Part shown: positions 22,719 to 33,669 of the stretch, piece after piece
Layout: each line of letters begins with the position of its first letter
Numbering within the stretch: position 1 is the stretch's first letter
Origin: Euborellia annulipes
Taxonomy: Eukaryota > Arthropoda > Insecta > Dermaptera > Anisolabididae
Direction: 5' to 3'
Assembly (NCBI GenBank): GCA_023213315.1
Contig: JAKCPI010010839.1
Location: 1-64,000, forward strand
DNA: 64,000 nucleotides
Translations under genes and position numbers: made by a program
Notes under the pieces: generated by a model
What the model was told of the DNA's origin: nothing
Database searches by the model: none
What the model saw: only the letters and a program-made list of their open reading frames with translations

Positions 22719-24544
22719 CGATGATCTTACAGGTATTTGAATTTCTGGAAAAGAAAAAAAAATTATATAATTTCAATAGATAATTTTTGTATTCACTCTA
22801 TTTTCCATTATATCATATTAATATTAATATTTTTTTTTTAATTAGTGCTTTTATTCATCCCTATTTTATCTCTGAATATTATTATTTTCTCAGTAAGATT
22901 TCTCATTACATATTGCCACGAGTTGGCTGCTATTAGCCATAGAGTTGAGATAAAATTTTCGGGTGTAAAAAAAAAAAAGATTAATTTTAAAGAAGTGAAC
23001 AAGATACTGCCAAAAGAAATGTTTACAAACATAATAAATAATGGATTGTTTTTATTCAACTCTTTTTTGAAAATAATTTAATAAAGTATTACTTATATGA
23101 AATTTGTTAGAACCTTGTAATACACCCCCCTCCCTGTATAAATCCAATATCAAATAAAAATAAATTCAACTTAACAAGTAATTTTTTCAATCCAGGCGAT
23201 CGAAGAATCTCTGCAAAAGTATTATAAAAATAATTTTATTTATTAATATAATTTTGTTAATATGAAAGAAACATGGAGTATTTTAAAATTTTATCAATTT
23301 TTATATTGAAACAAATTCCCCGTTAAGTTTAATTTATTTACATTTGACGATAAAACAAGACCCATCATATTATAATATATTTAATTTTAATATTCATATC
23401 GCAGGCTGAAGATTATAGTGGTGAAAGTCCGAAATTCAACAATTCAAAAAAAAAAAAACGTTTCAAAGTTTTATAAACATATTGGCCTACATTTAAATAG
23501 CCTGTCAATGGCACAGGCAACGTTTATATTTTTACAAAAAAAATTGTATTATTCATTATAGGGGAGACAAAAAATAATCTTATCTAAAAATAATATTAAA
23601 TATTTTTTTGTTATTAGAAGGGATATTTAAATCTAATATTTATCTCATTTAGTCAACTGATCTAGGGGGGCCATATTTAGGGGCGGCATTTTGGCTGTAA
23701 GCAGATTTAATAATGAATCAATATTTAATAAAATATAATTTTTTTTTTTTTTTTTTTTTTTGTAGGGGGGAGGGCGCAAATTATAATTTTGGCCTAGGGC
23801 GCAAGTTTATCTAGGCGAGGCCCTGCTTTCGCCACTATGATTGTCAGCAGGCGATATAATCATTTCCCTTGGCTGTATTCTATCAATTCGTTTAAAACTG
23901 AAATCCTATTTAAAAATAAATTACCAAATGCAACAGGAGACTTTGAGCTGGCTGGCCTCGAGGAGCAGCAGATGTCAAATAGAATTTATAACAATTTGAA
24001 GTCACTTGTTGATCTGGCAGGCAATTGAAGATTTCCTGAAAAAAAAAAATAATAATAATTTTCTTTAATTGCAATAAATTTTTTTTTGTGAATATTTGAA
24101 AAACCCTATCTTTAAATTATTTCTATCTTCAAAAAAGAATCTATTAAAATTAAAATTTACCCAAATTATTATTATGCTTATTTTTAATTAAAAAACAGAG
24201 ATTCCAAATATATTGTTAATTAAGTTAGTACCTGATTCTTAGTATAAGATAGAGATTTAAATTATTTATCCATAGACTGTATCCTATCAATTAAAAAAAA
24301 AAAAGATAAAATTCAATAATTATAATACTCACTGAATACAGCAGGAGACAAGAATTGAGCTCGAGGTACAGCAACTTTGAAAAATCCCTCAGTTTCTTGG
24401 CTGTAACAGATTTGAAAAGTAAAAATAATTTTCTCCAATTCCAATATATGTTTTAAATATATGAAAACAATAAATGAGTCAAATATATAAAGGGCAATAA
24501 AGTGTTAGATCTATTTGGGGGTAAGTTTAGAATTTGTCCATTTA

Positions 24545-24703
24545 GGGGTCGTTCACATATTATGTAACGCGTGGGGAGGGGGGGTAGTTTTATGTTGTGA
24601 CATATTTGTAGGAGGGTTTGTTTGTATGTGACTAACTGTGACAGGGGGAGGGGAGGACAAGAAAATCGTCAAAAAAGGCGTAACGTAATATGTGGACGAC
24701 CCC
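24545..24703. mobile_element. MITE with GGGGTCGT termini and TTA target duplication
   Basis: A 159-bp element with termini GGGGTCGTTCACATATTATG and, inverted, GGGGTCGTCCACATATTACG. It is flanked by TTA on both sides (24542-24544, 24704-24706). The homologous place in unit 2 (near 28302) reads CCATTTAGCCGAAGTC without the insert, an empty site with one TTA. This fixes the borders and shows insertion after the segmental duplication. G-tracts lie inside the left terminus. Confidence 0.88.
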
Positions 24704-24813
24704 TTAGCCGAAGTCAGAGGGTGTAAAATAAAATAACATAGAAATAATAAGTTATATGAAAAAAGTTATTGATAAATTTATAATTAAAAAAATTGACAAG
24801 TAAAAATAAATAC

Positions 24814-24947
24814 CTCTAATTTTGAGATTATTAAAAGCTGATCAATGCAGGTGCAGGTGATGAAAAGCAGACAAGACAAAAAGCAGGGAAAGCAGAGGTC
24901 AGTTGACAGTTGAGTAAATATTGGCTCAAATACATGATGAAATGAAC
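24814..24947 (-). other. Exon-B-like cassette, unit 1 copy
   Basis: On the minus strand it follows TTTTTTTCAG and ends at TTAGAG/GTATTT. The frame from the acceptor reads VHFIMYLSQYLLNCQLTSAF and stops inside the block. The unit 2 copy (28415-28540) is open throughout, so an indel has broken the frame in one of them. Related to plus-strand exon B. Confidence 0.35.
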
Positions 24948-25049
24948 CTGAAAAAAATAAATAAATAAATATAATTTCGGAAAAATAATAGCCTATATTA
25001 ATAGATTTTGTTATTTAAAAAAAATTACTAAATATTTTACTGTATTTAA

Positions 25050-25295
25050 ATATAAAATTTCAACCTCCTAGCTCTTTTCGTTCTTGAGATATTTTGTTCA
25101 CAGACAGACAGACAGACAGACACACACACACAGACAGACCATGTCGCGAAAACCACTTTTTTTGATTCAGGGGACCTCAAAACGTGTATATCCATCAAAA
25201 TCTCGACATCGAATTTTTGACATGAATCCAATACTTTCTCTCTCTATATATTATATTAACATATATATAGAGGCAAGAGAAAGTAAAAACGAAAG
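25050..25295 (-). repeat. Abundant interspersed repeat, truncated copy in unit 1
   Basis: Minus orientation, from ATAAAATTTCAACCTCCTAG through a CAGA/CA microsatellite to GGCAAGAGAAAGTAAAA. The aligned place in unit 2 (about 28640-28672) lacks it. It therefore inserted after the duplication (or was precisely lost), and the constant end is a true terminus. Confidence 0.78.
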
Positions 25296-25299
25296 GATC

Positions 25300-25540
25300 T
25301 GGCGTGCCAAGTAGTATAAATGAGGATAGGTGTAGGCTAGTTTCTTGGCAATGAGAAAATAACTTTTTAGAATGCTTTCTCCGAATATTTCGACCGAAAT
25401 CTCAACTTTTTTGTGGCATTAGAGTGAGCTGCTGATGAAGAAGTGCTATTAGATGCCTTCGAAATATTAGGAGAAAACACTCTAAAAAGTTATTTTCTCA
25501 TTGCCAAGATACTACTCTACCCCACAGTTATCCTCAGATA
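25300..25540. mobile_element. Fold-back element with GAAA core motif, unit 1
   Basis: The arms share TTTCTTGGCAATGAGAAAAT and AACTTTTTAGA with their complements (AGTTATTTTCTCATTGCCAA). The right arm holds CTGATGA, a GAAG...CTTC hairpin and GAAATATT (25432-25464). A diverged copy is at the same position of unit 2 (28675-28930), where GAAA has become AAAA. Confidence 0.75.
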
Positions 25541-25934
25541 TAGAAAAAACATTTTAAATTAGTTGAAACAAGGGATGATACGGCTTTTAATCAATTCTTC
25601 TTAAAATATACATACACTAAAAGCGTATTAAGTTATAAATAATTTAAATATTTATAGTATTTCTATAACTTTTCGATTGGAGGGCTAATCAAGGAAAGTT
25701 AATTATTTTATTATAAAATATTTTAAAAAAAAATTACAACCCCATTCAAAACAGTATTTGTGGGAATGAAAGGTGATTATCAAATAAGCCTATACAAAGA
25801 CAAGAATAGTAAGTCAACCCTAATAAATCCTAATTTATAACCCATTAGTATTAATAAAAAATCTATTTATTTTCTATCATATATTCTCAGAGCCGGATTT
25901 GAGAGTATGTCGCCTTTAGGCTATAAATTTTAAT

Positions 25935-26147
25935 AAGGAAAGGACCGGAGAAGAAGAAAAGCCACCATTTGATGGATCCTCTCACATCATCTTTAATTAG
26001 TAGATATTTCGACTGGCATCACGCCTAGTCATCATCAGTGCAAACAAATGATTTGGTGGAGGACCTGTCGAAATATGTGCTCATTAAAGATGATGTGAGA
26101 GGGTCCATCAAATGCTGGCTTTTATTCTCCGGTCCTTTCCTTATACA
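25935..26147. mobile_element. Fold-back element with GAAA core motif
   Basis: The arms AAGGAAAGGACCGGAG...GGATCCTCTCACATCATC and their complement pair over about 85 bp. The left arm, read on the minus strand, has CTGATGA, GACTAGGC...GCCAGTC and GAAATATC (26007-26037). Unit 1 lacks it, so it is a later insertion. Confidence 0.78.
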
Positions 26148-26381
26148 TCCAGCGAAAATGTTCCAATTATAATCTAAATTTTAATATTTATTTATCAAAT
26201 ATAAATTCCTGGCTGAATTCTATCAATTTAGTTAAAACTGAAATACTATTTTATAAAAAAAAGTAAAAATTTGATTACTCATCGAATGCAGCAGATGACA
26301 TTGAGTAGGCCTCGAGGAACAGCAAATGCCAATTAAGATGATGCACAAAAATTTGGGAAAATCCCGCGATGATCTTGCAGG

Positions 26382-26529
26382 TCTTCTTCTGTCCTCGCCA
26401 TTATTAATCTCGCGGTGCGGGGTCGGCGGACCTTAGTCTCACCCTCCACTCCCCCCTATCCAATGCAGTTGTGTCCGACAGGCCAAGCTCGGTCATGTCT
26501 CTCTTGACCGGATGAAGCCAAGTCATCTC
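26382..26529 (+). repeat. Short SINE-like element in unit 2
   Basis: Copy of the insert at 22581-22718 with flanks CGATGATCTTGCAGG and CGATGATCTTTCAGG. It contains GGGGTCGGCGGACCTTAG and CCGACAGGCCAAGC. The minus-strand frame over it is incidental. Confidence 0.7.
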
Positions 26530-27149
26530 CGATGATCTTTCAGGTATTTGAAGAATTTCTGGAAAAGAAAAAAAGTTATATAATTTCAATAGATAATTTT
26601 TGTATTCACTATAACTGTTATTTTCCATTTATCGTCGAATCGTTTCAGAATCAAACCGATCCCATCTTAAGGACGATAAACTGTTAATGTTGCTTAGACT
26701 GATGCATTTCGGTTCATACAAAAATAAATGAATAAATTTGCATATAATGGGCCTATTTGACATTACGAAATATAAGCATACTATATGAAATTTATTTGTT
26801 TATTTCAATAAAAACCACTGGTCAAAATTGAATTAAAACCAGGACGGTTAAAACCGGTTTTAATCACCCTGGTTTTAACCGAACCATCCTGCCAGAATCA
26901 ATAGCAAAGAATGGAAATATATTTTCGCCACTTTGGTACTCAAAAGAGAAAACATTTTAGCAATGTTTGGTAGGCTTAACTCAAAAATTGAATTTTCGGA
27001 CTTTCGCTCAGTGTCGCAACAAGGATGGGACCGAGGGGGAGCCAGCCCCGGGCACATTAAAGAAAGGGGCGCAGGAAGGTTTATATTTTTACAAAAAAAT
27101 TGTATTATTCATTAAAGAATAAAAATATTCAATCAAATACATCGATGTT

Positions 27150-27368
27150 CTAATTAGTAAAGTGCCTAATTCCATTTTTGTTTATTTTTCAGGAGAGCCA
27201 AAAAACATTTCATTTTCATTGTTAGAGCCAATGTTAAACACTTTTCGAACTGAAAAATTTGAATTATGCTCTTACCCAGTTCAGGGCATAAGGAGAATTT
27301 TTCAACAGAAAATACAAAAAAATTATTTTAGAAAAAAAGTGAAGTTAGACACTTTTCTACTGAGAGCG

Positions 27369-27404
<36 letters not shown>

Positions 27405-27415
27405 TTTATTTTTTT
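27150..27415 (+). repeat. Interspersed repeat R2, copy 2, ending in (TA)n
   Basis: Partner of 6880-7135 with about 90 percent visual identity over GTTAGAGCCAATGTTAAACA, CCCAGTTCAGGGC and GAGAGCGTCGATATA, running into a TA microsatellite (27370-27400). Its open frame shares LLEPMLNT and SYPVQG with copy 1 but shifts afterwards. Confidence 0.5.
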
Positions 27416-28026
27416 TGTAGGGGGGCGCAAATTATACCCCGGGCGCACAAGTTTATCTAGGTGAGGCCCTGCTTTTGCCGCTATGATTTTCAGTAGGCGA
27501 TATAATCATTTCCCTTGGTTGTATTCTACCAATTCCTTTAAAACTGAAATCCTATTTAAAAATAAATTACTAAATGCAACTGGAGACATCGAGCTGGCTG
27601 GCCTCGAGGAGCAGCAATGGTCAAATAGAATTTATAGACAATTTGAAGTCACTCGTTGATCTGGCAGGCAATTCAAGAATTTCTGAAAAAAAAAAATAAA
27701 TAATAATTTTCTTCAATTGCAATAAATATTTTTTTTGTGAATATTTGTAAAACCGTATCTTTAAATTATTTGTATTTTCTTTTTTGAATCTACGAATTAA
27801 AATTAATAAAATTTACCTAAATTATTATTATGGCTATTTTTAATTAAAAAACAGAGATTCCAAATATATCGTAAATTAAGTTAGTACCTGATTCTTAGTA
27901 TAAAATAGAGATTTAAATTAAGATATTTTAACATATTATTAATAAGTTTAATATTTATTCATTGACTGTATCCAAACAATTTAAAAACAAAAAAAAAAGA
28001 TAAAATTCAATAATTAGATTACTCAC

Positions 28027-28116
28027 CGAATGCAGCAGGAGACAAGAATTGAGCTCGAGGTACAGCAACTCTCAAATATGATGCTCACGAATTTGAAAAA
28101 TTACTCAGTTTCTTGG
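28027..28116 (-). other. Exon-A-like cassette, unit 2
   Basis: On the minus strand it starts after TCTTTTACAG and ends CTGCTGCATTCG/GTGAGT, the same end and donor as plus-strand exon A. It is 90 bp. All three frames contain stops, so it is either untranslated or decayed. Sister copies with lost donors are near 27580, 26280, 24340, 23930 and 22490. Confidence 0.35.
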
Positions 28117-28414
28117 CTGTAAAAGATTTGAAAAATAAAAATAATTTTCTCTAATTCCAATATATGTTTTAAATAATCTTATATATATATATATGAAAAC
28201 AATAAATTAGTCAAATATATAAAGAGGCAATAAAGTGTTAGATCTATTTGAGGGTGAGTTTAGGGGAATTTAGAAAAAAAGATTTTTTTTTATTTGTCCA
28301 TTTAGCCGAAGTCTGGGGGTGTAAAATAAAATAATATAGAAATAATAAGTTATATGGAAAAAAGTTATTGATATATTTATAATAAAAAAAAAATTAACAA
28401 GTAAAAATAAATAC

Positions 28415-28540
28415 CTCTAATTTTGAGATTATTAAAAGCTGATCAATGCAGGTGCAGGTGATGAAAAGCAGGGAAAGCACAGGTGAGTAGACAGTTGAGA
28501 CTAAATGTTGGTTCAAATCAATTTCATTGATGAAATGCAC
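28415..28540 (-). CDS. Putative coding exon-B-like cassette, unit 2
   Basis: A 126-bp block with acceptor GTTTTAG and donor GAG/GTATTT on the minus strand. It is open for all 42 codons in phase 0 (starts VHFINEIDLNQHLVSTVYSP, ends LLIISKLE). The phase-0 entry and the FIN start match the terminal exons at 32824-32895 and 33670-33747, suggesting duplicated alternative exons of one gene. The peptide is hydrophobic and cysteine-containing; no family recognised. Confidence 0.33.
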
Positions 28541-29139
28541 CTAAAACACAATAAAATAAATAAGTACAATTTTGGAAAAATAATAGCCTATATTAATAGA
28601 TTTTGCTATTTAAAAAAAATTACCTTTTAAAATCTTTTACTGTATTTAAAAAGATATAGAAAAAACGAAAGGATCTGGCGTGCCAAGTAGTATAAATGAG
28701 GATAGGTGTAGGCTAGTTTCTTGGCAATGAGAAAATAACTTTTTAGAATGCTTTCTTCGAATATTTCAAAGGTATTTAATACTACGAAATCTCAACTTTT
28801 TTGTGGCATTAGAGTGAGTTGCTGATGAAGAAGTGCTATTAGATGCCTTCAAAATATTCGGAGAAAACACTAAAAAGTTATTTTCTCATTGCCAAGAAAC
28901 TACTCTACCCCACAGTTATCCTCAGATATAGAAAAAACATTTTAAATTAGTTAAACTAGGGATGATACTGCTTTGAATCAATTCTTAAAATATACATATA
29001 CTAAAAGAGTATTATGCTATAAATAATTTAAATATTTAAGATAAATTGCTATTAGTTGAGATTAATGTTACTTCCTTTCTATTGGAGGACTAGTCAAGGT
29101 AAGTTAATTATTTTATTATAAAATATGGAGGGGGCCGGG

Positions 29140-29630
29140 TTTAAAAAAATTAATGATATAAAGAGGATGCAGCCAATAATAGATAAAAAGAATCTATTTT
29201 GTTAATACTCTTTATTTAGGAAAGATATATATATACACATACATTCATTAAAATATTGTTTTGTTAATAAATAATCATAAAAGTACAATTATATACTCAC
29301 AGTATATTTTATATTATTAACATACAAAAATAGATATTGTCTTAAGAGATATAATACTAAATATATATGAACTGTATTATATCTCTTATGAGAATATCTA
29401 TTTTGTATGTTAATAATATAAAAAATACTGTGAGTATATAATTGTACTTTAATGATTATTTATTAACAAAACAATATTTTAATGAATGTATGTATATATA
29501 TATATTTCTAGCTTGAAGGGATGATAATGGCTTTGTTGATCATAGCCGAAATGTTCCTAAATAAAGAGTGTTAACAAAATAGATGCTTTTTATTATTGGC
29601 TGCATCCTCTTTATATCATTAATCTAATTA
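29140..29630. mobile_element. Fold-back element, about 490 bp, inserted in unit 2
   Basis: Long arms (AATGATATAAAGAGGATGCA, TTTTGTTAATAAATAATCAT, GAGATATAATA) with their complements on the right; the loop is about AACTAAATATATATGAA. On the right side a one-sided segment ATGATAATGGCT...AGCCGAAATG (about 29520-29556) resembles the core motif in degenerate form. The homologous position in unit 1 (about 25725) has no insert. Confidence 0.78.
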
Positions 29631-29714
29631 TACAACAGCCACAATTCGTTATATATTTTTAAAAAAATTACAACCCCATTCAAAACGGTATTTGTGGGAA
29701 CCCAGCACTGAATG

Positions 29715-30165
29715 AATTCAGGAAAGGTGTAAGCAGGCCACTGCAGTGCAATAGAAAAACAAAATATATAATTTTATTTACCTTAAGGGTGTGCATCCAC
29801 AAATCTCTAGATCTCCCTAAATTTATTTGCCAGCCGTCTCATGCCCCAATTTTAATACTCGATTAATGATTGATTTTAGTTAGTTGACTCAACACGGACA
29901 TGAGAGACGGTTGGCAAATAAATTTAGGGAGATGAAGAGATCTGTGGATGCACTCACACCCTTAAGGTAAATATTTAATGTAAATTAAAAATAGACCTAA
30001 TGTAATACATTCACAAATTTTCTAGATTTCTTCTCATTGAGGAAGACCTGCGGCAGTGCGATCGAAACCAGGCGGTTTGAGAAGTTGAAATTTAAATAAA
30101 AAAAATATATATTTTTTGTTTTTCTATTGGACTGCAGTGGCCTGCTTACACCTTTACCAAATATA
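29715..30165. mobile_element. Two nested palindromes
   Basis: Outer arms: AAAGGTGTAAGCAGGCCACT with AGTGGCCTGCTTACACCTTT. Inner arms (29783-29965): TACCTTAAGGGTGTGCATCC ... TTTATTTGCCAGCCGTCTCA with their complement. Between the inner palindrome and the outer right arm is TGAGGAAGACC...GATCGAAACCAG (about 30040-30067), a degenerate core motif. A fold-back seems to have inserted into another fold-back. Confidence 0.75.
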
Positions 30166-30194
30166 CAAAGAAAAGAATAGTAATTAGGCCTACC

Positions 30195-30900
30195 CAAGCG
30201 ACAAGTTTGACGATGGGGGGGTGAAGGCGACTATTTGCATGACCCTGGGGATGAATTAAAAATAATACAAATTATTATTTGATTTCTTATTAAATATGAT
30301 TCCGTCTGTGTTAACGGGGAGTAATAAATTTGCCAGGAACGAGAAATTTTATAGAATATAAATTAATTAATAGCAAAACGTTTTTTTAGATTTTAAGAAA
30401 AATAGTACTGACATTTTAATTTGAAGGGAAGATGTACCCCCTCGCAGCTTACACGACTTATGTCCAAATACACAGTCCAATTTAAGTATGACTTAAAAAA
30501 AAAATCAAAAACATGGCAACGTTGTAAATTTTAGCTATATTCTGTTGATTTATTTATATTATTCAATAATATAAGACTTAAACGATATGGTTATTTATTA
30601 ATAGATATATTTTGGGGGTCCTGGCATCCTTATTCACGCCATTTGGGTTTTGAAACATTGTTTTATACTCAATCAGAGAACTTGTTATCTTAAACGAACT
30701 TGTTAGCAACGGATGACAATGATTTAAATTTCATTCTTACCCCCCAAATATTTAAGCCCTCGATTTCGGGAGCTTAGTTATGACTTGACCTAAAAAACAA
30801 TATTGATAATATAATATTAATTAACTAATAATAATACATCTTTTTGATTCGATTTAGATATTTCTTATAAAAAACATGAAGAATATGAACTATATTTTCG
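30195..30900. other. AT-rich stretch without genes
   Basis: No supported gene. GGGGGTCCTGGCATCCTTAT followed by TCACGCCATTTGG at about 30614-30650 is a degraded SINE tail (compare 3991-4131). Confidence 0.45.
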
Positions 30901-30929
30901 AGGATGATCTATATAATATATATATACTG

Positions 30930-31100
30930 TATTAGCGGAGGGTCTGTCTGTTCATCCGTCCGTGTCACGCTCTGACCAACTTCCCGTTTAAATTTTGCAA
31001 TCTGTATAGAGCAGTTGCCTTTTTTCTTTTGTCGCCTACCCTCCGAGTAAGGCTTCGCCACCCCCCTAGGGGTCGCGACCCACAGATTGAAAAACACTAT
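30930..31100. mobile_element. Truncated hAT-like end
   Basis: CACCCCCCTAGGGGTCGCGA followed by CCCACAGATTGAAAAACACT is the inverted form of a common hAT terminus (AGTGTTTTTCAATCTGTGGG). No matching other end is evident, so this is a fragment. Confidence 0.5.
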
Positions 31101-31344
31101 TATAAAGTGGCAGCTCGTTATTAATATTTATATATAGTATATATAAAATTGTTATTAATTAATAAAAAATCATGAAAATTAATATTTTGTTTTCCATTTT
31201 CTTATTTTTCTGAAATTAATATTTATAAACAATATGTAGTTAATTTAGTTTATGATTATTAAAAAAAAAAATTATTAAATTAAAATATTCAAGGCAGCCA
31301 AAAGCAATAAAGAAAAAATATATTTATCTTTCGCTGTATTTTAT

Positions 31345-31425
31345 ACGCTTGTCAATGTTTCGGCCGATATTCGGGCCTTCATCAGGACAAAGTGCTGTTT
31401 GCCTCGAGCCCCCTCACTACTCATT
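31345..31425 (-). repeat. Solo arm with the CTGATGA...GAAAC core motif
   Basis: On the minus strand it reads GTCCTGATGAAGGCCCGAAT then ATCGGCCGAAACATTGAC (core 31358-31385). GGCC pairs with GGCC next to GAAAC. No inverted partner arm was found nearby, so it is a single-arm relative of the fold-backs. Confidence 0.55.
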
Positions 31426-31578
31426 ATACTTTCAGCCTCCCGATATTAAATTAAAAATAAATCATCAGAATATCACTAAAATGTACAATGTTGCCATGTT
31501 GTTTTTTTTTTTTAAAGTCATACTTAAATCTGATAATGAAATTGGGCATTATAATCATAATAATTTACTTACTTTACT

Positions 31579-32172
31579 TTACGCGAATAGGCCCAGAGGA
31601 CCGCGCGATGTTGAACAAATCTGCCTCCAGAGGGAACGATCCTTTGTTTTATTTCTCCAGTTTTCCCATTCTCCGATCGCAGCCAGATCGATCCTGCCTC
31701 CATCGATCCATCTCATCCTCGGTCGTCCCAGAGGTCTTCTCCCCACTGGTTTGAAGTCGAATGCCACTCTTGGCCAGTGCGAGTTGTCCATGCGCGCCAA
31801 GTGACCAATCCATTGTAGACGCCTGCTCTTCATAATCCCCACAATATTAGCCTCTCCTGTATAGTTCCTCTAACTCTGTTGTACCGCCTTCTCCATTCTC
31901 CCGTACTAGTGTCTCGTACAGGGCCAAAGTTCTTTCTTAGAACTTGACGTTCAAAAACCAGGAGCCTATTACAGTCTTTCACCTTTATGCTCCAGGTCTG
32001 GCACCCAGAGAACAACGGGTTGTATAAGGGTCTTGTATATACGAAGCTTGAGGTCCTCTGATAGACTGCGGGATCCTAGTATGTGGCTCAGTCCATAGTA
32101 GCATCGACTTCCTGCCTGCAAGCGTGCATTGATCTCCATTTCTTCAGATCCATCGTCAGAGAATATTGAGCC
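31579..32172 (-). pseudogene. Non-LTR retrotransposon reverse-transcriptase C-terminal remnant
   Basis: Three minus-strand segments in different frames read in order. The first (about 32172-31990) gives LGSIFSDDGSEEMEINARLQ ... YYGLSH ... LKLRIYKTLIQPVVL. The second has QTWSIKVKDCNRLLVFERQV and FGPVRD...TGEWRRRYN. The third has SRRLQWIGHLARM and GRRPLGRPRMRW. This order and these motifs are those of the region after the catalytic domain in RTE-like non-LTR retrotransposon polyproteins. The catalytic YADD part and the endonuclease are missing and at least two frameshifts are present, so it is a dead 5'-truncated copy. Confidence 0.82.
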
Positions 32173-32567
32173 TAGATCATAATCATAATAATTTAAAAGA
32201 TATTTTTTTATAAGTTTATTTTAAAAGAAAAAATATAAATATTTAAAATTTCAACTATTTACACAAATGAGATATGCATTGGTATGCAATAAATACCTTT
32301 CAATAGGAGAGAGATGAGCTGCTTCTGGGTGAGCGACTTCTTATCCTCACTAATATCATCACAAGAGAAGATCAATTAAACACCTTGGGGATAGGTCTCA
32401 ACCGACAGGCTGCTGGCTCGACTTGTATGCAACAAAAAGACTTCCTTGCTTTCTTCTTTCACCTCACAATTTTAAAAAACGTTTTTCTCACCTGTAAAAT
32501 AAAAGAATTTTATTCAATATATTTCTTTTTTAGGCACGAGTATTTTAGTGTGAACCAGTATTATGTA

Positions 32568-32699
32568 TTAAAATCTCATGCACTCGGTAGATATATTCTT
32601 GGTTTAATAAAAAGATGACAATTATAAATTTTTATATATATAATTTATAATTGTCATCTTTTTATTAAACCAAGAATACCGAGTGCATGAGATTTTAAT
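32568..32699. repeat. Near-perfect 60-bp-arm hairpin
   Basis: Left arm TTAAAATCTCATGCACTCGG ... TTCTTGGTTTAATAAAAAG and the right arm pair almost perfectly; the only clear difference is six extra bases (AGATAT) in the left arm. The loop is a short AT run. No core motif and no flanking duplication were identified. Confidence 0.8.
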
Positions 32700-32823
32700 T
32701 CTTTTTTAGGATAAAGATGATTTGTAAAAGACTTACTTAATTTAATCACCCCTAAAACTCTTGCGATTTTAATTTTTTATGTTATACTAGTTTAAGTCAT
32801 TTAGAATAATTTATAATTTATAT

Positions 32824-32895
32824 TTATGTATATAAATAAACTGCAAGGCCAGGAACGGGGATGATGCATGCTGACAAGTCAAAATTGATGAAATC
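32824..32895 (-). CDS. Putative terminal exon of unrecognised gene
   Basis: On the minus strand it starts after a long T-run ending in CAG, in phase 0, and reads DFINFDLSACIIPVPGLAVY LYT then TAA. It is 144 bp downstream of the putative exon 33040-33155, which ends in phase 0, so they join in frame. A diverged duplicate in the same frame is at 33670-33747 (NFINFYLSASIITTLLALQL... then TAA). Conservation of FINF-LSA-II in frame is mild evidence for coding. Confidence 0.38.
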   Translation of the reverse strand, partial: DFINFDLSACIIPVPGLAVYLYT

Positions 32896-33039
32896 CTGAA
32901 AAAAAAAATGATTATTATTTAAAAATTTAAAATATAATGCACTTCGAAAAGATCCTATGATATAAAAATAAATTATTCTAACTTTCTCAATTAATAAATA
33001 ATATTTTTATGCTTGGATAAACATGCACATTCAACAAAC

Positions 33040-33155
33040 CTTTAAGATGAAGATGACCTCTCGGTCCAAATATTTTGGTGAACTCGACCCTGGTTCGTTA
33101 ACTACCCGTTCGTTTTGGCTTTTAATATCGACTGATATTGGCCTAGGGCTTTTAG
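33040..33155 (-). CDS. Putative coding exon of unrecognised gene
   Basis: A 116-bp block on the minus strand with acceptor AATTTCTTCCCAG and donor AAG/GTTTGT. After two leading bases it is open for 38 codons (KSPRPISVDIKSQNERVVNE then PGSSSPKYLDREVIFILK). It enters in phase 1, matching the exons at 35523-35586 and 36591-36668, which both end one base into a codon. The composition (K, S, P, E, N) looks like a soluble or disordered coding segment, unlike the surrounding AT noise. No family recognised. The plus-strand open frame over the same bases is then a shadow. Confidence 0.45.
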
Positions 33156-33212
33156 CTGGGAAGAAATTCCAAATTCACTTATCATCGGGAACCAACATTC
33201 CCTCACAAGTTG

Positions 33213-33260
33213 AGTAGTATATATATATATATATATAAAATATATATATAAAACCAAAAT
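33213..33260. repeat. (TA)n microsatellite
   Basis: Alternating TA over most of 33213-33252. Nothing else is visible. Confidence 0.85.
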
Positions 33261-33669
33261 TAATTAAACAAATTTAAAGTTATTAAATAATTTTGTTCTA
33301 GTTATATATAAATATATATATAAGGTGCCTCTTTTTTAAATTTCCTTTTAGGTGTCGTGCAGGGTGGAATTTTGTTAGAATAAACTTTCATAAACTCCAT
33401 AATTAAAAGAACATAATCTCACTTACTAATTTGTCATTTATCTAAAGCTGCTGCTAATAGAGTGAGAATAGTTTTTCTAGCTCTTTTATATGGTTTTGTT
33501 CAAGGTAAACGCTCCAAATCTTTCTTGAAATTGTTAAATTTCATGACCAGCATATGATTTATGTTCAACTGACATTCAATTTTCTGATGATTAATACAAT
33601 CCTTGCTTTGTCTGTTGTTTCAACTTGCAATTTTTCTCCTTTCTTCTCATATTCGATGAAATATAAAAT

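Larger units (their letters stand above)
21995..25812. repeat. Tandem segmental duplication, unit 1
   Basis: Order-preserving similarity links this unit to 25813-30180. Matching points are CAACCCTAATAAATCCTAAT (22002 and 25818), GGCTGAATTCTATCAATTTA (22413 and 26210), GATATAATCATTTCCCTTGG (23852 and 27497), TGATCAATGCAGGTGCAGGT (24838 and 28440), GGATCTGGCGTGCCAAGTAG (25301 and 28672) and ACAACCCCATTCAAAAC (25736 and 29669). The exon-like cassettes in both units are on the minus strand. Unit 1 alone carries a MITE at 24545-24703 and an interspersed repeat at 25050-25295. Confidence 0.85.
25813..30180. repeat. Tandem segmental duplication, unit 2
   Basis: Second copy of the block described at 21995-25812. 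It is longer because it carries its own later insertions: a fold-back at 25935-26147, a block with R2 and a (TA)n at about 26640-27415, a fold-back at 29140-29630 and another at 29715-30165. Both units end near GAATAGTAA. Confidence 0.8.
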
